From positions 1 to 30,412 of IMG/VR virus record IMGVR_UViG_3300048508_000314: 30,412 bases of DNA; one strand, given 5' to 3'. This document shows, one piece after another, positions 15,434-22,983 of the stretch. A model generated the notes under the pieces. The model saw nothing but the letters and a program-made list of their open reading frames with translations. It ran no database searches and was not told the DNA's origin. The DNA is from a virus. The position numbers were made by a program, and so were the translations under genes. Numbering within the stretch: position 1 is the stretch's first letter; each line of letters opens with the position of its first letter.

Positions 15434-15769
15434 ATGGCTAAACTTGAAGTTGGTAAATTTTGTCCTCTAATTGGTAAAGATTGTATCGGTTTAGAGTGCT
15501 CATGGTATACTCAAATCAGAGGAATGCATCCCCAGACTGGTGAACCAGTGGATGAATGGGGGTGTGCTGTTACATGGATGCCAATGTTGACAATTGAAAA
15601 TTCCAATCAGCAGAGATCTACTAGTGCTGCTGTAGAGTCATTTAGAAATGAGATGGTAAATGCAAACGAGAGTAACATTAGTGTCCTCTCTGCTGCTGCA
15701 CAGATGCTTCATGAAGCAAGAACCACAAAAGTAATTCCAGCACAAGTTGAAGAGGTTGAAAAAGAATGA
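15434..15769 (+). CDS. Cysteine-containing conserved phage protein
   Basis: 111 aa. The N-terminal half has four cysteines (about C11, C17, C22 and C43) in CPLIGKDCIGLECSWYTQI and DEWGCAV, which could bind zinc or an iron-sulfur cluster. The C-terminal half is helical. Similar proteins are known as hypotheticals in several phages. GGAG lies about 8 bases before the ATG. ATGA overlap with the next gene. Confidence 0.65.
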   Translation: MAKLEVGKFCPLIGKDCIGLECSWYTQIRGMHPQTGEPVDEWGCAVTWMPMLTIENSNQQRSTSAAVESFRNEMVNANESNISVLSAAAQMLHEARTTKVIPAQVEEVEKE

Positions 15770-16800
15770 AAAAATTTACTTTAATCGAAGAAGATAGGTA
15801 CATCAACATTGATGGAAAAGGTATCTGGTTTTCTGAAGAAGATTGGCCATTTAAAGGAATTGACCATCTTTGGGCAATTCAGTGGAAGGATGATGGATCT
15901 GAGAATGGTGTTGGTCATATTGAATATGATTCTGCTGACAGACAAAACGATCCAGTAACAAAAGAATGCCTTCAACGTTACGTTGAATTGTGGCAAGATA
16001 CTGTTGAAAAGCAAGAACAAGAGGAAAAAGCACAATCTGAGCAAGAAAAAAAAGATCAATATTCTTGGTCTGAGGCAATGCGAGAGCTTGAAACTCAGAT
16101 GGAAGAAATGCAAGCACGGCATGATAAAACTCTGAAGGAAAATCTATCTCAAGATAGGATGTTGTATGATAAGTTGCAACTACAAGTGCGCGAACAAGAA
16201 GAACGTCATGCCTCTTCTATCATGGATATGATGAGAGAAGCAGAGAGTGATAGAAGTTTATATAATGAATTGACTTCAGAAATGCATGGTCAAGAAGTTA
16301 GGCATGAAGAAGCACTTAATGAAATGTTGGTGGATCATGACCAACAGATGGAGACTGTTCATAACGAGATCACCCGTCAACATGAAGAGTTGTTTTATGG
16401 GCAAGACATTGTTGAGGGTCAGGAAGCAACATATACTAATAATGTAAAATACGATAATATTACTTTATTTGATGGTAATGTTGATGATAGTTTGTTTGAT
16501 GATGTAATTGAAGATAGTCACTTTGCTGATGAACCAATTCCTTTAGATGAAGATACTGATGCAAAAGATGAACTTTCAACATTACTTGCAGAACAGGAAT
16601 CACAAGAACCTAAAAAAGACTTCAACGATGTTGATATGTCTGTACTTGACGATGAATTTAACTTAGAATTATTATTTGATGATGATTCTGATGAACAAAT
16701 TGTTGCTGAGATTGAAGAATTGATATCTGTGGATGATACTGGAATAGTATTGGAAAGTCTAGTTCAAGAAGTGAGTGATGATGAATCAAAAACTGATTGA
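15766..16800 (+). CDS. Long coiled-coil protein with very acidic C-terminus
   Basis: 344 aa. An N-terminal domain (residues 1-80) contains DGKGIWFSEEDWPFKGIDHL, and a segment of this type occurs in other phage hypotheticals. Residues about 80-220 form a Glu/Gln-rich coiled coil with His-containing repeats (QARHDKTL, QEERHASS, QEVRHEEAL, QHEELF). Residues about 230-344 are extremely Asp/Glu-rich. It may be a scaffold, a DNA mimic or a binding partner of the conserved N-terminal domain; none is shown. An A8 run at 16046-16053 lies in the coding sequence. The 3' end overlaps the two-domain oxygenase. Confidence 0.7.
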   Translation: MKKFTLIEEDRYINIDGKGIWFSEEDWPFKGIDHLWAIQWKDDGSENGVGHIEYDSADRQNDPVTKECLQRYVELWQDTVEKQEQEEKAQSEQEKKDQYSWSEAMRELETQMEEMQARHDKTLKENLSQDRMLYDKLQLQVREQEERHASSIMDMMREAESDRSLYNELTSEMHGQEVRHEEALNEMLVDHDQQMETVHNEITRQHEELFYGQDIVEGQEATYTNNVKYDNITLFDGNVDDSLFDDVIEDSHFADEPIPLDEDTDAKDELSTLLAEQESQEPKKDFNDVDMSVLDDEFNLELLFDDDSDEQIVAEIEELISVDDTGIVLESLVQEVSDDESKTD

Positions 16801-17941
16801 GAACAAGTATCTTCTTGTTCCTAACTTTATATCATGCTCAAGAGCAAAAGAGTTATCTGATAATTTTAATTCGCATTACAAACAGTTTGAGACTGTGCAT
16901 GATCCTCAAGTGGATGGATGCATTGCAAAATATGATTTTCCACCATTTATTGAATTGTTGGTAGAGAAAAATCAAACTGTGTGTCAGTTGGTGGGGGAGA
17001 ATGTCTTACCAACATATTGTTATTCTAGGAATTATCGCCATGGTAACATACTTACTGGTCATGTAGATAAACCTCAATGTGAAATCTCTTTGACTGTAAA
17101 TTTGGAGTGTGATAAGGTATGGGATATATGGATTGAGACCCCACAGGGTAGAGAATATGTTTCTCTAAACCCAGGTGATGCTATGTTATATCTTGGTATG
17201 GATGCACAGCATGGTAGAGATTCATTTGATGGGGAATCATGTACTCAGGTATTCTTGCATTATGTTAGATCGCAAGGACCATTTTTTAAATATTATTTTG
17301 ACAAAGACCACAGATATCGTGATGATGAACTTAAAAAAGAGGTGATCGAAGTAAAGGAAGTGGATAACTCTCAATTTGCATCAAATAGTTTGAATGATTA
17401 TGTCAAAGTATATAATAATATCTTTACACCAGATGAGTGTAAGATGATTCTTGATGAATATGTTCATTGTAGTGAATGGGAGACTGCAAAGGTAAGTTCT
17501 GATGCAAGAGAGAATAGAGATGTTCGCAATTGTGACATGATATCCATCTCTACGCCTGATGTCATTAAAAACGATCCTAATAGAGTTAATATTGATCAAC
17601 TGATATTTAAAAAAGTAGATCTTGCTGCTAAATTATATGCAAAAGATTTCCCATCGTGCTTTTTAAAAGAGGATAGTGGGTATAATCTACTAAGGTATAA
17701 AACTGGTGGTTTTTATAGTCAACATACTGATAGTTTTAATGAACAACCTCGTACAGTAGCAATGTCTATTAATCTTAATAGTGATTATGAGGGTGGTGCT
17801 ATGGCATTTTGGAATAAAGAACTACAAATAATGGTTGGATTGGGAGATGTAATACTGTTTCCTGCCAATTTTATGTTCCCACATGAGATTATGGAAGTTA
17901 CAAATGGTACACGTTACTCTATTGTAACTTGGTTCACTTGA
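16778..17941 (+). CDS. Tandem 2-oxoglutarate/Fe(II) oxygenase, two prolyl-hydroxylase-like domains
   Basis: About 386-387 aa; ATG at 16778 or 16781. Counting from 16781, domain 1 has H94-V-D96 (TGHVDKPQCEIS) and distal H144 (DAQHGRDSF). Domain 2 (residues about 205-386) has H315-T-D317 (YSQHTDSF), distal H368 (PHEI) and R378. Both metal triads look intact, so two active sites are likely. Domain 2 follows the prolyl-4-hydroxylase pattern closely (GGAMAFW, GDVILFPANFMFPH). Such double enzymes could hydroxylate two sites of a substrate or two different substrates. The gene overlaps the coiled-coil gene, and its stop is followed at once by a promoter. Confidence 0.85.
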   Translation: MMNQKLIENKYLLVPNFISCSRAKELSDNFNSHYKQFETVHDPQVDGCIAKYDFPPFIELLVEKNQTVCQLVGENVLPTYCYSRNYRHGNILTGHVDKPQCEISLTVNLECDKVWDIWIETPQGREYVSLNPGDAMLYLGMDAQHGRDSFDGESCTQVFLHYVRSQGPFFKYYFDKDHRYRDDELKKEVIEVKEVDNSQFASNSLNDYVKVYNNIFTPDECKMILDEYVHCSEWETAKVSSDARENRDVRNCDMISISTPDVIKNDPNRVNIDQLIFKKVDLAAKLYAKDFPSCFLKEDSGYNLLRYKTGGFYSQHTDSFNEQPRTVAMSINLNSDYEGGAMAFWNKELQIMVGLGDVILFPANFMFPHEIMEVTNGTRYSIVTWFT

Positions 17942-17950
17942 TGCTATAAT
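17922..17950 (+). promoter_or_regulatory. Sigma70-like promoter with extended -10
   Basis: TTGTAA at 17922-17927, a 17-base spacer and a perfect TATAAT at 17945-17950 preceded by TGC. It lies across the end of the tandem oxygenase gene. The leader to the ATG at 17971 is about 14 bases, T-rich and without a Shine-Dalgarno sequence. Confidence 0.65.
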
Positions 17951-17970
17951 GGTGCAAATGCATTTTTTAA

Positions 17971-18201
17971 ATGGCACTATCTAATTCAGTAATAGAATCT
18001 CTTGATGATGCAGAGGCAAATCTCCGCAATGCTCTAGCATTTGCTGCAAGAGGAGAAAAACCTTTTGTTTGTAAGACCATTGCTGAGATGATATCTAATA
18101 TTGAGCAGATGAAGTCTATTGATGAGATTTTTGATAAATTGGATAATCGTAAAGATGGTGATTCTGGTACTTGGGGTCCGATCAATGGTTTGAACGACTA
18201 A
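17971..18201 (+). CDS. Small helical protein of unknown function
   Basis: 76 aa. Two helices (SVIESLDDAEANLRNALAFA and a second at about 36-57) and a Gly/Trp-containing tail (GTWGPING). Of a type seen in cyanophages; function unknown. It has its own strong promoter directly upstream. Confidence 0.65.
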   Translation: MALSNSVIESLDDAEANLRNALAFAARGEKPFVCKTIAEMISNIEQMKSIDEIFDKLDNRKDGDSGTWGPINGLND

Positions 18202-18224
18202 ATCTTAAGAGATGTGAAAGAGAA

Positions 18225-18253
18225 TTTACAACTATCCTAGATAATGTTAGAAT
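18225..18253 (+). promoter_or_regulatory. Sigma70-like promoter with extended -10
   Basis: TTTACA at 18225-18230, a 17-base spacer and TAGAAT at 18248-18253 preceded by TGT. It fills the 76-base gap before the ATG at 18278. Confidence 0.5.
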
Positions 18254-18277
18254 CTCAAGACATTCCAAATACATCCT

Positions 18278-18505
18278 ATGATTAACTTACATCAAAGGTT
18301 CAATCACTATCTTCATACTAGTAGAAAGTTGGACATTCAAAATATTGATGAGAGAGTTATCAGTTATGGTTGGACTGATGATGGTTCAAATTTGACTGGA
18401 TATTATATTCAGACAGAGAATCATAGAATGTACTTCGATCTTAATGAGAACTTTAGGTTCAAAGAAGATTGGAAAACTGATATAGATATTATTAAATCGC
18501 GATAG
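18278..18505 (+). CDS. Small protein of unknown function
   Basis: 75 aa, beta-rich in the middle (VISYGWTDDGSNLTGYYIQ), rich in aromatic residues; not recognised. It follows its own promoter, but no clear Shine-Dalgarno is seen. Confidence 0.55.
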   Translation: MINLHQRFNHYLHTSRKLDIQNIDERVISYGWTDDGSNLTGYYIQTENHRMYFDLNENFRFKEDWKTDIDIIKSR

Positions 18506-18510
18506 TTTTT

Positions 18511-18945
18511 ATGGAGTGGGATGGTAGCAAATGGAAGATCTTAAACAAAGTGGGATTGTTATGTCTTGCTCTTAATAAAGACTATAGAAGAGAGACTCTT
18601 TGGCGCATAGGTAGGATAGAGGAGACTCAAGGTATTACTCTTGATACTAAATTCAAACGTAGAGAGATTGAAAACAACTTAGAAATAGGTGCATTTGTTA
18701 TTGACTGCGAAAAACGTAATAAGAAGTACTTTAAAGTTTGTAGAATTGATGAAGAATTTGATCTCATTCCCCATGCCTTTGTTGATTTTACTACAGGTAA
18801 AGTTCATAAAGCAAAAAGTATAAAATCTGCTGATAAAAATCTTGGTTGGGATATTGATTTTTGCATCAAATATTGTGACTGGAGAGGTAATTATTTAAAT
18901 AAAGATCCAAAGAGAGAACGTTATGAGCATGTACGACAACATTAG
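18511..18945 (+). CDS. Cyanophage protein, paralogue of the 22210 gene
   Basis: 144 aa. The C-terminal half, KYFKVCRIDEEFDLIPHAFV then DFTTGKVHKAKS, and CDWRGNYL align with KYHKVMQC, VHAFIDKKTGEVYKAAS and ADWAGSYL of the gene at 22210-22581. This small beta domain is common in T4-like cyanophages, with no known function. The N-terminal 50 residues are unique to this copy. Confidence 0.6.
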   Translation: MEWDGSKWKILNKVGLLCLALNKDYRRETLWRIGRIEETQGITLDTKFKRREIENNLEIGAFVIDCEKRNKKYFKVCRIDEEFDLIPHAFVDFTTGKVHKAKSIKSADKNLGWDIDFCIKYCDWRGNYLNKDPKRERYEHVRQH

Positions 18946-19285
18946 GAATAATTACGACATTGGACCTGGATTTAATAATAGAATCCTTCAAACTAAAAAT
19001 ATTTGTACGACGCCAATGATGCGTAATTTTTGGATAGATCCAGCAGGACAATTGTGGGAGATTAATTGTGATGGAACCCATGATTTTTGTGAAGGTGCTA
19101 ATAATACATCTGGATTCGGGTGGATTAGGAATGGCAACCATGGTAGATGTTCTCCTGTCTACTTAAGTTCTTCTATCACAGTATATCCTGAGAAGTGGGA
19201 TTGTAAGTATGCTCCATTCCCTGAATGTAAACTATTATTTCGTGATGGCATCTTAGAAGTGATAACAAATATTGTGAAGTCTTAA
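18923..19285 (+). CDS. Conserved cyanophage protein of unknown function
   Basis: 120 aa. YDIGPGFNNRILQTK, RNFWIDPAGQLWEINCDGT and DFCEGANNTSG give a beta-rich protein with conserved Trp, Gly and Cys residues, of a type I associate with marine T4-like phages. It overlaps the preceding gene by 23 bases. No function known. Confidence 0.6.
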   Translation: MSMYDNIRNNYDIGPGFNNRILQTKNICTTPMMRNFWIDPAGQLWEINCDGTHDFCEGANNTSGFGWIRNGNHGRCSPVYLSSSITVYPEKWDCKYAPFPECKLLFRDGILEVITNIVKS

Positions 19286-19422
19286 GTTATGTCTCAAGTT
19301 AACAAATGTTAGTGAATTAACACAAACTATGCTATATAATATGAGTAGAGGAGAGGGAGTTGCTTATGTGATCAAATTGCACTACATCATGTAAAAAAGT
19401 ACTTTTGAAGGATGATTCTATC

Positions 19423-19620
19423 ATGCATAATTTAATTTCTTTTAACCAGTTAGCAGAATGGAGAAGATTCGAGCAAAGAGTTGACCAATGCACTGCAATG
19501 GAGGGAGCAATCAACGATTACTTTGAATGTTTAATTGAATGCGATGACGCACAATCAAAATGCAAAAGAATTTGTAAAGAGATTTTATCGGATAAAACTT
19601 TGGAGAGTAAACTAGTATGA
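19423..19620 (+). CDS. Small cysteine-containing protein of unknown function
   Basis: 65 aa from the ATG at 19423; an in-frame TTG at 19405 is possible. Helical, with cysteines in CLIECDDAQSKCKRICKEI. Not recognised. A TATAAT at 19335-19340 without a clear -35 lies about 80 bases upstream; the gap 19286-19422 shows nothing else I can support. Confidence 0.5.
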   Translation: MHNLISFNQLAEWRRFEQRVDQCTAMEGAINDYFECLIECDDAQSKCKRICKEILSDKTLESKLV

Positions 19621-19645
19621 GCACTCTGTAAATTTTAATTCTATC

Positions 19646-19671
19646 CCCCCTTGACATAGGTGTCATGGGGG
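19646..19671 (+). repeat. Inverted repeat over a consensus -35 box (operator or terminator)
   Basis: CCCCCTTGACA at 19646-19656 and TGTCATGGGGG at 19661-19671 pair over 10 of 11 positions around a 4-base loop. The left arm contains the perfect -35 TTGACA. It lies just after the 19423 gene, so it could end upstream transcription, or act as an operator. No T tract follows closely, which argues against a classic terminator. Confidence 0.6.
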
Positions 19672-19680
19672 TCTTATAAT
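19651..19680 (+). promoter_or_regulatory. Consensus sigma70 promoter
   Basis: Perfect TTGACA (19651-19656) and perfect TATAAT (19675-19680), 18 bases apart. Probable start of transcription near 19687, upstream of the small genes leading into gnd. Confidence 0.8.
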
Positions 19681-19703
19681 ATATGGGCATATGCTGGGAA
19701 TAA

Positions 19704-19886
19704 ATGCAAGCTTGGGAACGTATTGAATATAAACTCAAAGAGATTGAGGAGAAGATTGAGGAGATTCGTAAAGATGTAAACTCTTGGAGACCTCAAGAAT
19801 GGGAATCATACTACGAAAATGATCCATTTACTCAGATATCTAGTAATAGATTAAATACTGAGCGAGATATAAATTTAGATCAATAA
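19704..19886 (+). CDS. Small coiled-coil protein
   Basis: 60 aa. Residues 3-27 (ERIEYKLKEIEEKIEEIRK) form a strong heptad helix; the tail is polar. GGGAA precedes the ATG. First gene after a consensus promoter; function unknown. Confidence 0.6.
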   Translation: MQAWERIEYKLKEIEEKIEEIRKDVNSWRPQEWESYYENDPFTQISSNRLNTERDINLDQ

Positions 19887-19890
19887 GAAC

Positions 19891-20073
19891 ATGAATCCAG
19901 ATGATATAAAACTGAATACTACCACCAATTTGTTTGCATATGAGAAGATCTCTCGTGAAATTGAGAGTTGTAATGATCCCAGTGTGCTTAAGAATATGCT
20001 CAGATCTTACGTCAAACTATATTTAAAGCAAACGGAAACAATTAAGTCTATAGCAAATATGCAGGTTGACTGA
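19891..20073 (+). CDS. Small conserved cyanophage protein
   Basis: 60 aa. TTNLFAYEKISREIESCNDP then LKNMLRSYVKLYLKQTETI. The helical pattern is one I associate with conserved small cyanophage proteins; no function known. Four bases follow the preceding stop codon. Confidence 0.62.
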   Translation: MNPDDIKLNTTTNLFAYEKISREIESCNDPSVLKNMLRSYVKLYLKQTETIKSIANMQVD

Positions 20074-20118
20074 CAATTGCTTGCTTACTGGGTCATATGT
20101 GGTAAACTTGAACTGTTT

Positions 20119-20352
20119 ATGAATGACACAACTATGCCAAAATTAAGTAAACATCAATTAAAACTTATTATTGGCGCATTAGAAACACGTCGTACTCACG
20201 AAGTTTGCAATAGTAAATGGTATAATGAGTATACTGATGTTATTATTGCACTCAAAAATTATGATTCTAGTATTACAGAAGCATCCGAACAAGATTGGAA
20301 TGATTTTTGGTCATCTAATGGACTAGAACAAACCTCTAACAGCATGTATTGA
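20119..20352 (+). CDS. Small protein of unknown function upstream of gnd
   Basis: 77 aa from the ATG at 20119 (ATG at 20134 also possible; a TTG at 20077 is in frame). Helical KLSKHQLKLIIGALETRR then NEYTDVIIALKNY. Not recognised. It ends 10 bases before gnd. Confidence 0.55.
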   Translation: MNDTTMPKLSKHQLKLIIGALETRRTHEVCNSKWYNEYTDVIIALKNYDSSITEASEQDWNDFWSSNGLEQTSNSMY

Positions 20353-20362
20353 ATAGGTAATT

Positions 20363-21430
20363 ATGAAAGTTGGAATTATTGGACTTGGACGAATGGGTGA
20401 AGGAATGTCCCGTCGTCTTATTACAGCAGGACATGAAGTACATGGATATCGCAACAACTATAAAAAATCTGAAGAGCAATATGAAGCGGGTTATATCAGT
20501 GGATGTACCACTTCTGTGGAAACTCTTGTTCAAGTAGTAAAACAAAAAGAATGTATCTACGGAGAGAAGTCTGGAGAAACAATCTATACAGAACAACCAG
20601 GCATCTTTATGATGGTTGTCCCAGCAGAATCAGTAGAGGATACGTTAAATGAGTTACTACAATTTTGTGGTGAAGGAGATATTATTATTGATCATGGCAA
20701 TAGCAATTTTAAGGACAGTAGGAGACGGGCAGAGTATTGTTCAAAGTTGGGTGTCGCGTATCTTGACTGTGGTACTAGCGGTGGTGTTTACGGTTTGGAG
20801 CGTGGATACTGTCTTATGGTTGGTGGTTCAGATCATGCAGTATCCATCTGCCGTTCTCTCTTCGATGCACTTGCTCCAGGAATCAGTGCTGCCCCACGCA
20901 CAGGGGATGGTTCCTATGTAATGTACCCAGAAGAATTCGGTTGGATGCATTGTGGTGATCCTGGAGCAGGACATTTTGTGAAGATGGTTCACAATGGCAT
21001 AGAATACGGTATAATGCAAGCATATGCAGAGGGATTCAACATTATCCATGAAGCAAATGCAGGTTCTAAGTATGTCAAAGCAGGAGATGCCGAGGTCGCC
21101 CCAATGGACAACCCTGCCGATTATCAGTATGATATTAACGTTGCTAAAGTGGCTGAGTGTTGGAGGCGCGGTAGTGTCGTTGGCAGTTGGTTACTTGATC
21201 TTACCGCTGATGTTCTACGCAGCGATAGAGAACTTAGCAAGTTCGATGGGGGAGTATCAGACTCTGGTGAAGGGCGTTGGACTGTTCACGCTGCTGTGGA
21301 TCTTGGTGTACCCGCTCCTGTCATCAGCAGTGCGTTGTTTGCACGTTTTGAGTCGCGCCGTCTTGGTGCTTTCACTGCCAAGGTTCTGAATGGTATGCGA
21401 GCAATGTTTGGAGGACATGATGTCCGATAG
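20363..21430 (+). CDS. gnd: 6-phosphogluconate dehydrogenase, decarboxylating
   Basis: 355 aa, close to the short bacterial class. It oxidises 6-phosphogluconate to ribulose 5-phosphate and CO2, making NADPH. The N-terminal Rossmann fold GIIGLGRMGEG is at 4-14; DHGNSN, DCGTSGGVYGLERGYCLMVGG and the catalytic lysine in GHFVKMVHNGIEYG are all present; C-terminal SGEGRWT also fits. Cyanophages carry it as an auxiliary gene with talC, and both occur here about 7 kb apart. This gene looks richer in G+C than its neighbours, in line with acquisition from a host. A 13-base perfect palindrome (21413-21425) lies at its 3' end. Confidence 0.95.
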   Translation: MKVGIIGLGRMGEGMSRRLITAGHEVHGYRNNYKKSEEQYEAGYISGCTTSVETLVQVVKQKECIYGEKSGETIYTEQPGIFMMVVPAESVEDTLNELLQFCGEGDIIIDHGNSNFKDSRRRAEYCSKLGVAYLDCGTSGGVYGLERGYCLMVGGSDHAVSICRSLFDALAPGISAAPRTGDGSYVMYPEEFGWMHCGDPGAGHFVKMVHNGIEYGIMQAYAEGFNIIHEANAGSKYVKAGDAEVAPMDNPADYQYDINVAKVAECWRRGSVVGSWLLDLTADVLRSDRELSKFDGGVSDSGEGRWTVHAAVDLGVPAPVISSALFARFESRRLGAFTAKVLNGMRAMFGGHDVR

Positions 21431-21456
21431 GTTTAAAAATTTGGAGAATTATTAAA

Positions 21457-21801
21457 ATGATTTATGAATCTTCTGATGAGCAAATGAGTACAAAATCTTA
21501 TACTTCTCAACGTAAAGAACGTCTTGACGAAGCAATGTTTGATTATATCTCAGATGAACAATCTGATGCTCAACAAACATATGATGATCTTATTGATGTA
21601 ATAAAAAGTGATGCCGCATATTTTAAACGGTATTATGAGAAGTGTAGGGATCTCCTCTTCAAAATGGGATACTACGGTCCTGTAGAAGAAGATGTAGATG
21701 TGAAGGATAGTATCAAATCTGTTGTTGATGAATACTATATCTCTAGCGAAGATGATGGAACTATTAAGATAGATAAGTTCCGAACCCCACCAGTCTCTTG
21801 A
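21457..21801 (+). CDS. Acidic protein of unknown function
   Basis: 114 aa, Asp/Glu/Tyr-rich and mostly helical (ERLDEAMFDYISDEQSDA, YFKRYYEKCRDLLFKMGYYG). Not recognised. GGAG lies about 11 bases before the ATG. It follows gnd after 26 bases and is probably co-transcribed. Confidence 0.6.
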   Translation: MIYESSDEQMSTKSYTSQRKERLDEAMFDYISDEQSDAQQTYDDLIDVIKSDAAYFKRYYEKCRDLLFKMGYYGPVEEDVDVKDSIKSVVDEYYISSEDDGTIKIDKFRTPPVS

Positions 21802-21803
21802 TC

Positions 21804-21812
21804 TGCTATGAT
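21804..21812 (+). promoter_or_regulatory. Possible extended -10 promoter
   Basis: TGC followed by TATGAT, two bases after the stop of the 21457 gene. No -35 is visible, so this rests on the extended -10 alone. Confidence 0.3.
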
Positions 21813-21835
21813 ATGTGGGTAATGCACACGATCTT

Positions 21836-22006
21836 ATGGCGTATCCTCTTGGACTTGACAATCCCATGGCAGTCAAGCAAGTATGGGGCAGCACTAGGTG
21901 GGCACTCTATTGGAAGGAGGACTGGATCTTGATTGATACCTTCTCTTGTCAGTCTATGGCAATGGGTGCTCGTCGCGCTATTTTGAATGGTATGGGATAT
22001 GAGTAA
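21836..22006 (+). CDS. Small protein of unknown function
   Basis: 56 aa from the ATG at 21836, just after a possible promoter; a GTG at 21815 in frame would add 7 aa but would overlap the likely transcription start. Trp-rich (WGSTRWALYWKEDWILID) with a Met/Ala-rich end. Not recognised. Overlaps the next gene by 8 bases. Confidence 0.5.
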   Translation: MAYPLGLDNPMAVKQVWGSTRWALYWKEDWILIDTFSCQSMAMGARRAILNGMGYE

Positions 22007-22145
22007 GGTTAACGCTATCCAATACATGCTAGCATTTGTGATCACGATCCTTGCAATGTCATCTTATTTGATGTTCCTTGCACATCGTGATTCACAGATG
22101 ATGAACTATTATGAATCAACAATTCAGAGGAGGACACCTAACTAA
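21999..22145 (+). CDS. Small single-pass membrane protein (48 aa)
   Basis: Residues about 8-28 (QYMLAFVITILAMSSYLMFL) form one hydrophobic membrane segment, followed by a polar tail HRDSQMMNYYES. It overlaps the previous stop by 8 bases. Possibly acts in the host membrane; function unknown. Confidence 0.5.
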   Translation: MSKVNAIQYMLAFVITILAMSSYLMFLAHRDSQMMNYYESTIQRRTPN

Positions 22146-22209
22146 GTGTCCTAGTGGGGTCAGTTGATGCCTCTATTTGCCCTATACTAAGTTCATCAGC
22201 AAATCACCC

Positions 22210-22581
22210 ATGACTGCTACCTTCACCGACTACGTTGCTCAGAAGGATGCTCAGAACACCATTCAGTTGAATGTCACCAAGTATAGTCTGATGCTTTGTG
22301 ATGCTCTCCAGCAAAATCATCAACGTCAGTATCCAAATAGTGGTCGTAACTATTCTTATGCACTGATCTCTGGTCGTAAGTATCATAAAGTGATGCAGTG
22401 TGTAGATGGTCAGACTGAATCTGTTCATGCCTTTATTGACAAGAAGACTGGTGAAGTATACAAGGCAGCATCATACAAGGCACCAGCAAAAGGTGTTCGT
22501 TATGATTTGCGATTGATTGAGCAACGTGAATGGTTGTTTGAGAACGCAGATTGGGCAGGTAGTTATCTTTACAGTCGTTGA
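22210..22581 (+). CDS. Cyanophage protein, paralogue of the 18511 gene
   Basis: 123 aa from the ATG at 22210; the reading frame extends 33 bases upstream to a TTG. KYHKVMQC, VHAFIDKKTGEVYKAASYK and ADWAGSYLYSR define a family frequent in marine T4-like phages. Function unknown. A TATACT box at 22183-22188 may serve as -10, with no good -35. A 7-bp hairpin (22131-22152) lies between this gene and the one before. Confidence 0.68.
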   Translation: MTATFTDYVAQKDAQNTIQLNVTKYSLMLCDALQQNHQRQYPNSGRNYSYALISGRKYHKVMQCVDGQTESVHAFIDKKTGEVYKAASYKAPAKGVRYDLRLIEQREWLFENADWAGSYLYSR

Positions 22582-22591
22582 GGATTGAATT

Positions 22592-22786
22592 ATGTTTATT
22601 GAATATGATTACCAGCAGGTAGAAGTACCTCAAGAGATTTTGAGGTACTGTGATCAGTTTACAATGGACTCTCTTCGTAATGAGTTGGAGTATTTGGATT
22701 GTGTTTATATGAATATGGGATATTATGGTGGTGATCCCGAGCAACTAAGAGAGATGCGTAAACGTTTGATGCCAATATTTGAATGA
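22592..22786 (+). CDS. Small acidic protein of unknown function
   Basis: 64 aa. Helical with aromatic residues (EILRYCDQFTMDSLRNELEY, then MGYYGGDPEQLREM). Not recognised. ATGA overlap with the next gene. Confidence 0.55.
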   Translation: MFIEYDYQQVEVPQEILRYCDQFTMDSLRNELEYLDCVYMNMGYYGGDPEQLREMRKRLMPIFE

Positions 22787-22983
22787 CTTATACTAAAGAA
22801 CAACTGATCGATGCCCTTGTTCATGAGTGGGATTATCTCTGCCATGATGACTATGACCCAGAAGATCCAACACCAGAAGAGTATCGAAAGGACATGGAAT
22901 CACTCACTATTGAAGAATTAATCGAAGAAACATCAACTGGTGAAGGTTACACCCTTGATGAATTTATGGAGAACCATGGGTAG
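22783..22983 (+). CDS. Small very acidic cyanophage protein
   Basis: 66 aa. HDDYDPEDPTPEEYRKDME then LTIEELIEET and YTLDEFMENHG. Strongly negative, and of a form frequent in cyanophages; no known function. Its stop is directly followed by the next ATG. Confidence 0.62.
   Translation: MTYTKEQLIDALVHEWDYLCHDDYDPEDPTPEEYRKDMESLTIEELIEETSTGEGYTLDEFMENHG

Noticed and set aside
16046-16053. A8 run in the coiled-coil gene as a frameshift site
   Set aside because: The -1 frame stops within about ten codons and there is no downstream structure; Lys-Lys codons explain the run.
18244-18285. 13-codon frame overlapping the start of the 18278 gene, as a leader peptide
   Set aside because: No Shine-Dalgarno, and its ATG coincides with the -10 region of the promoter proposed at 18225-18253, so it would not be transcribed from that promoter.
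19341-19394. 17-codon frame after the TATAAT at 19335
   Set aside because: The ATG directly abuts the -10 box, so it would not be in the transcript from that box.
21413-21425. Perfect palindrome GGACATGATGTCC at the end of gnd
   Set aside because: Short and within coding sequence; could be chance and has no promoter next to it.
22131-22152. 7-bp hairpin AGGACAC / GTGTCCT around the stop codon of the 21999 gene, as a terminator
   Set aside because: No T tract follows and the loop has 8 bases; pairing is seen, but a terminator is not supported.
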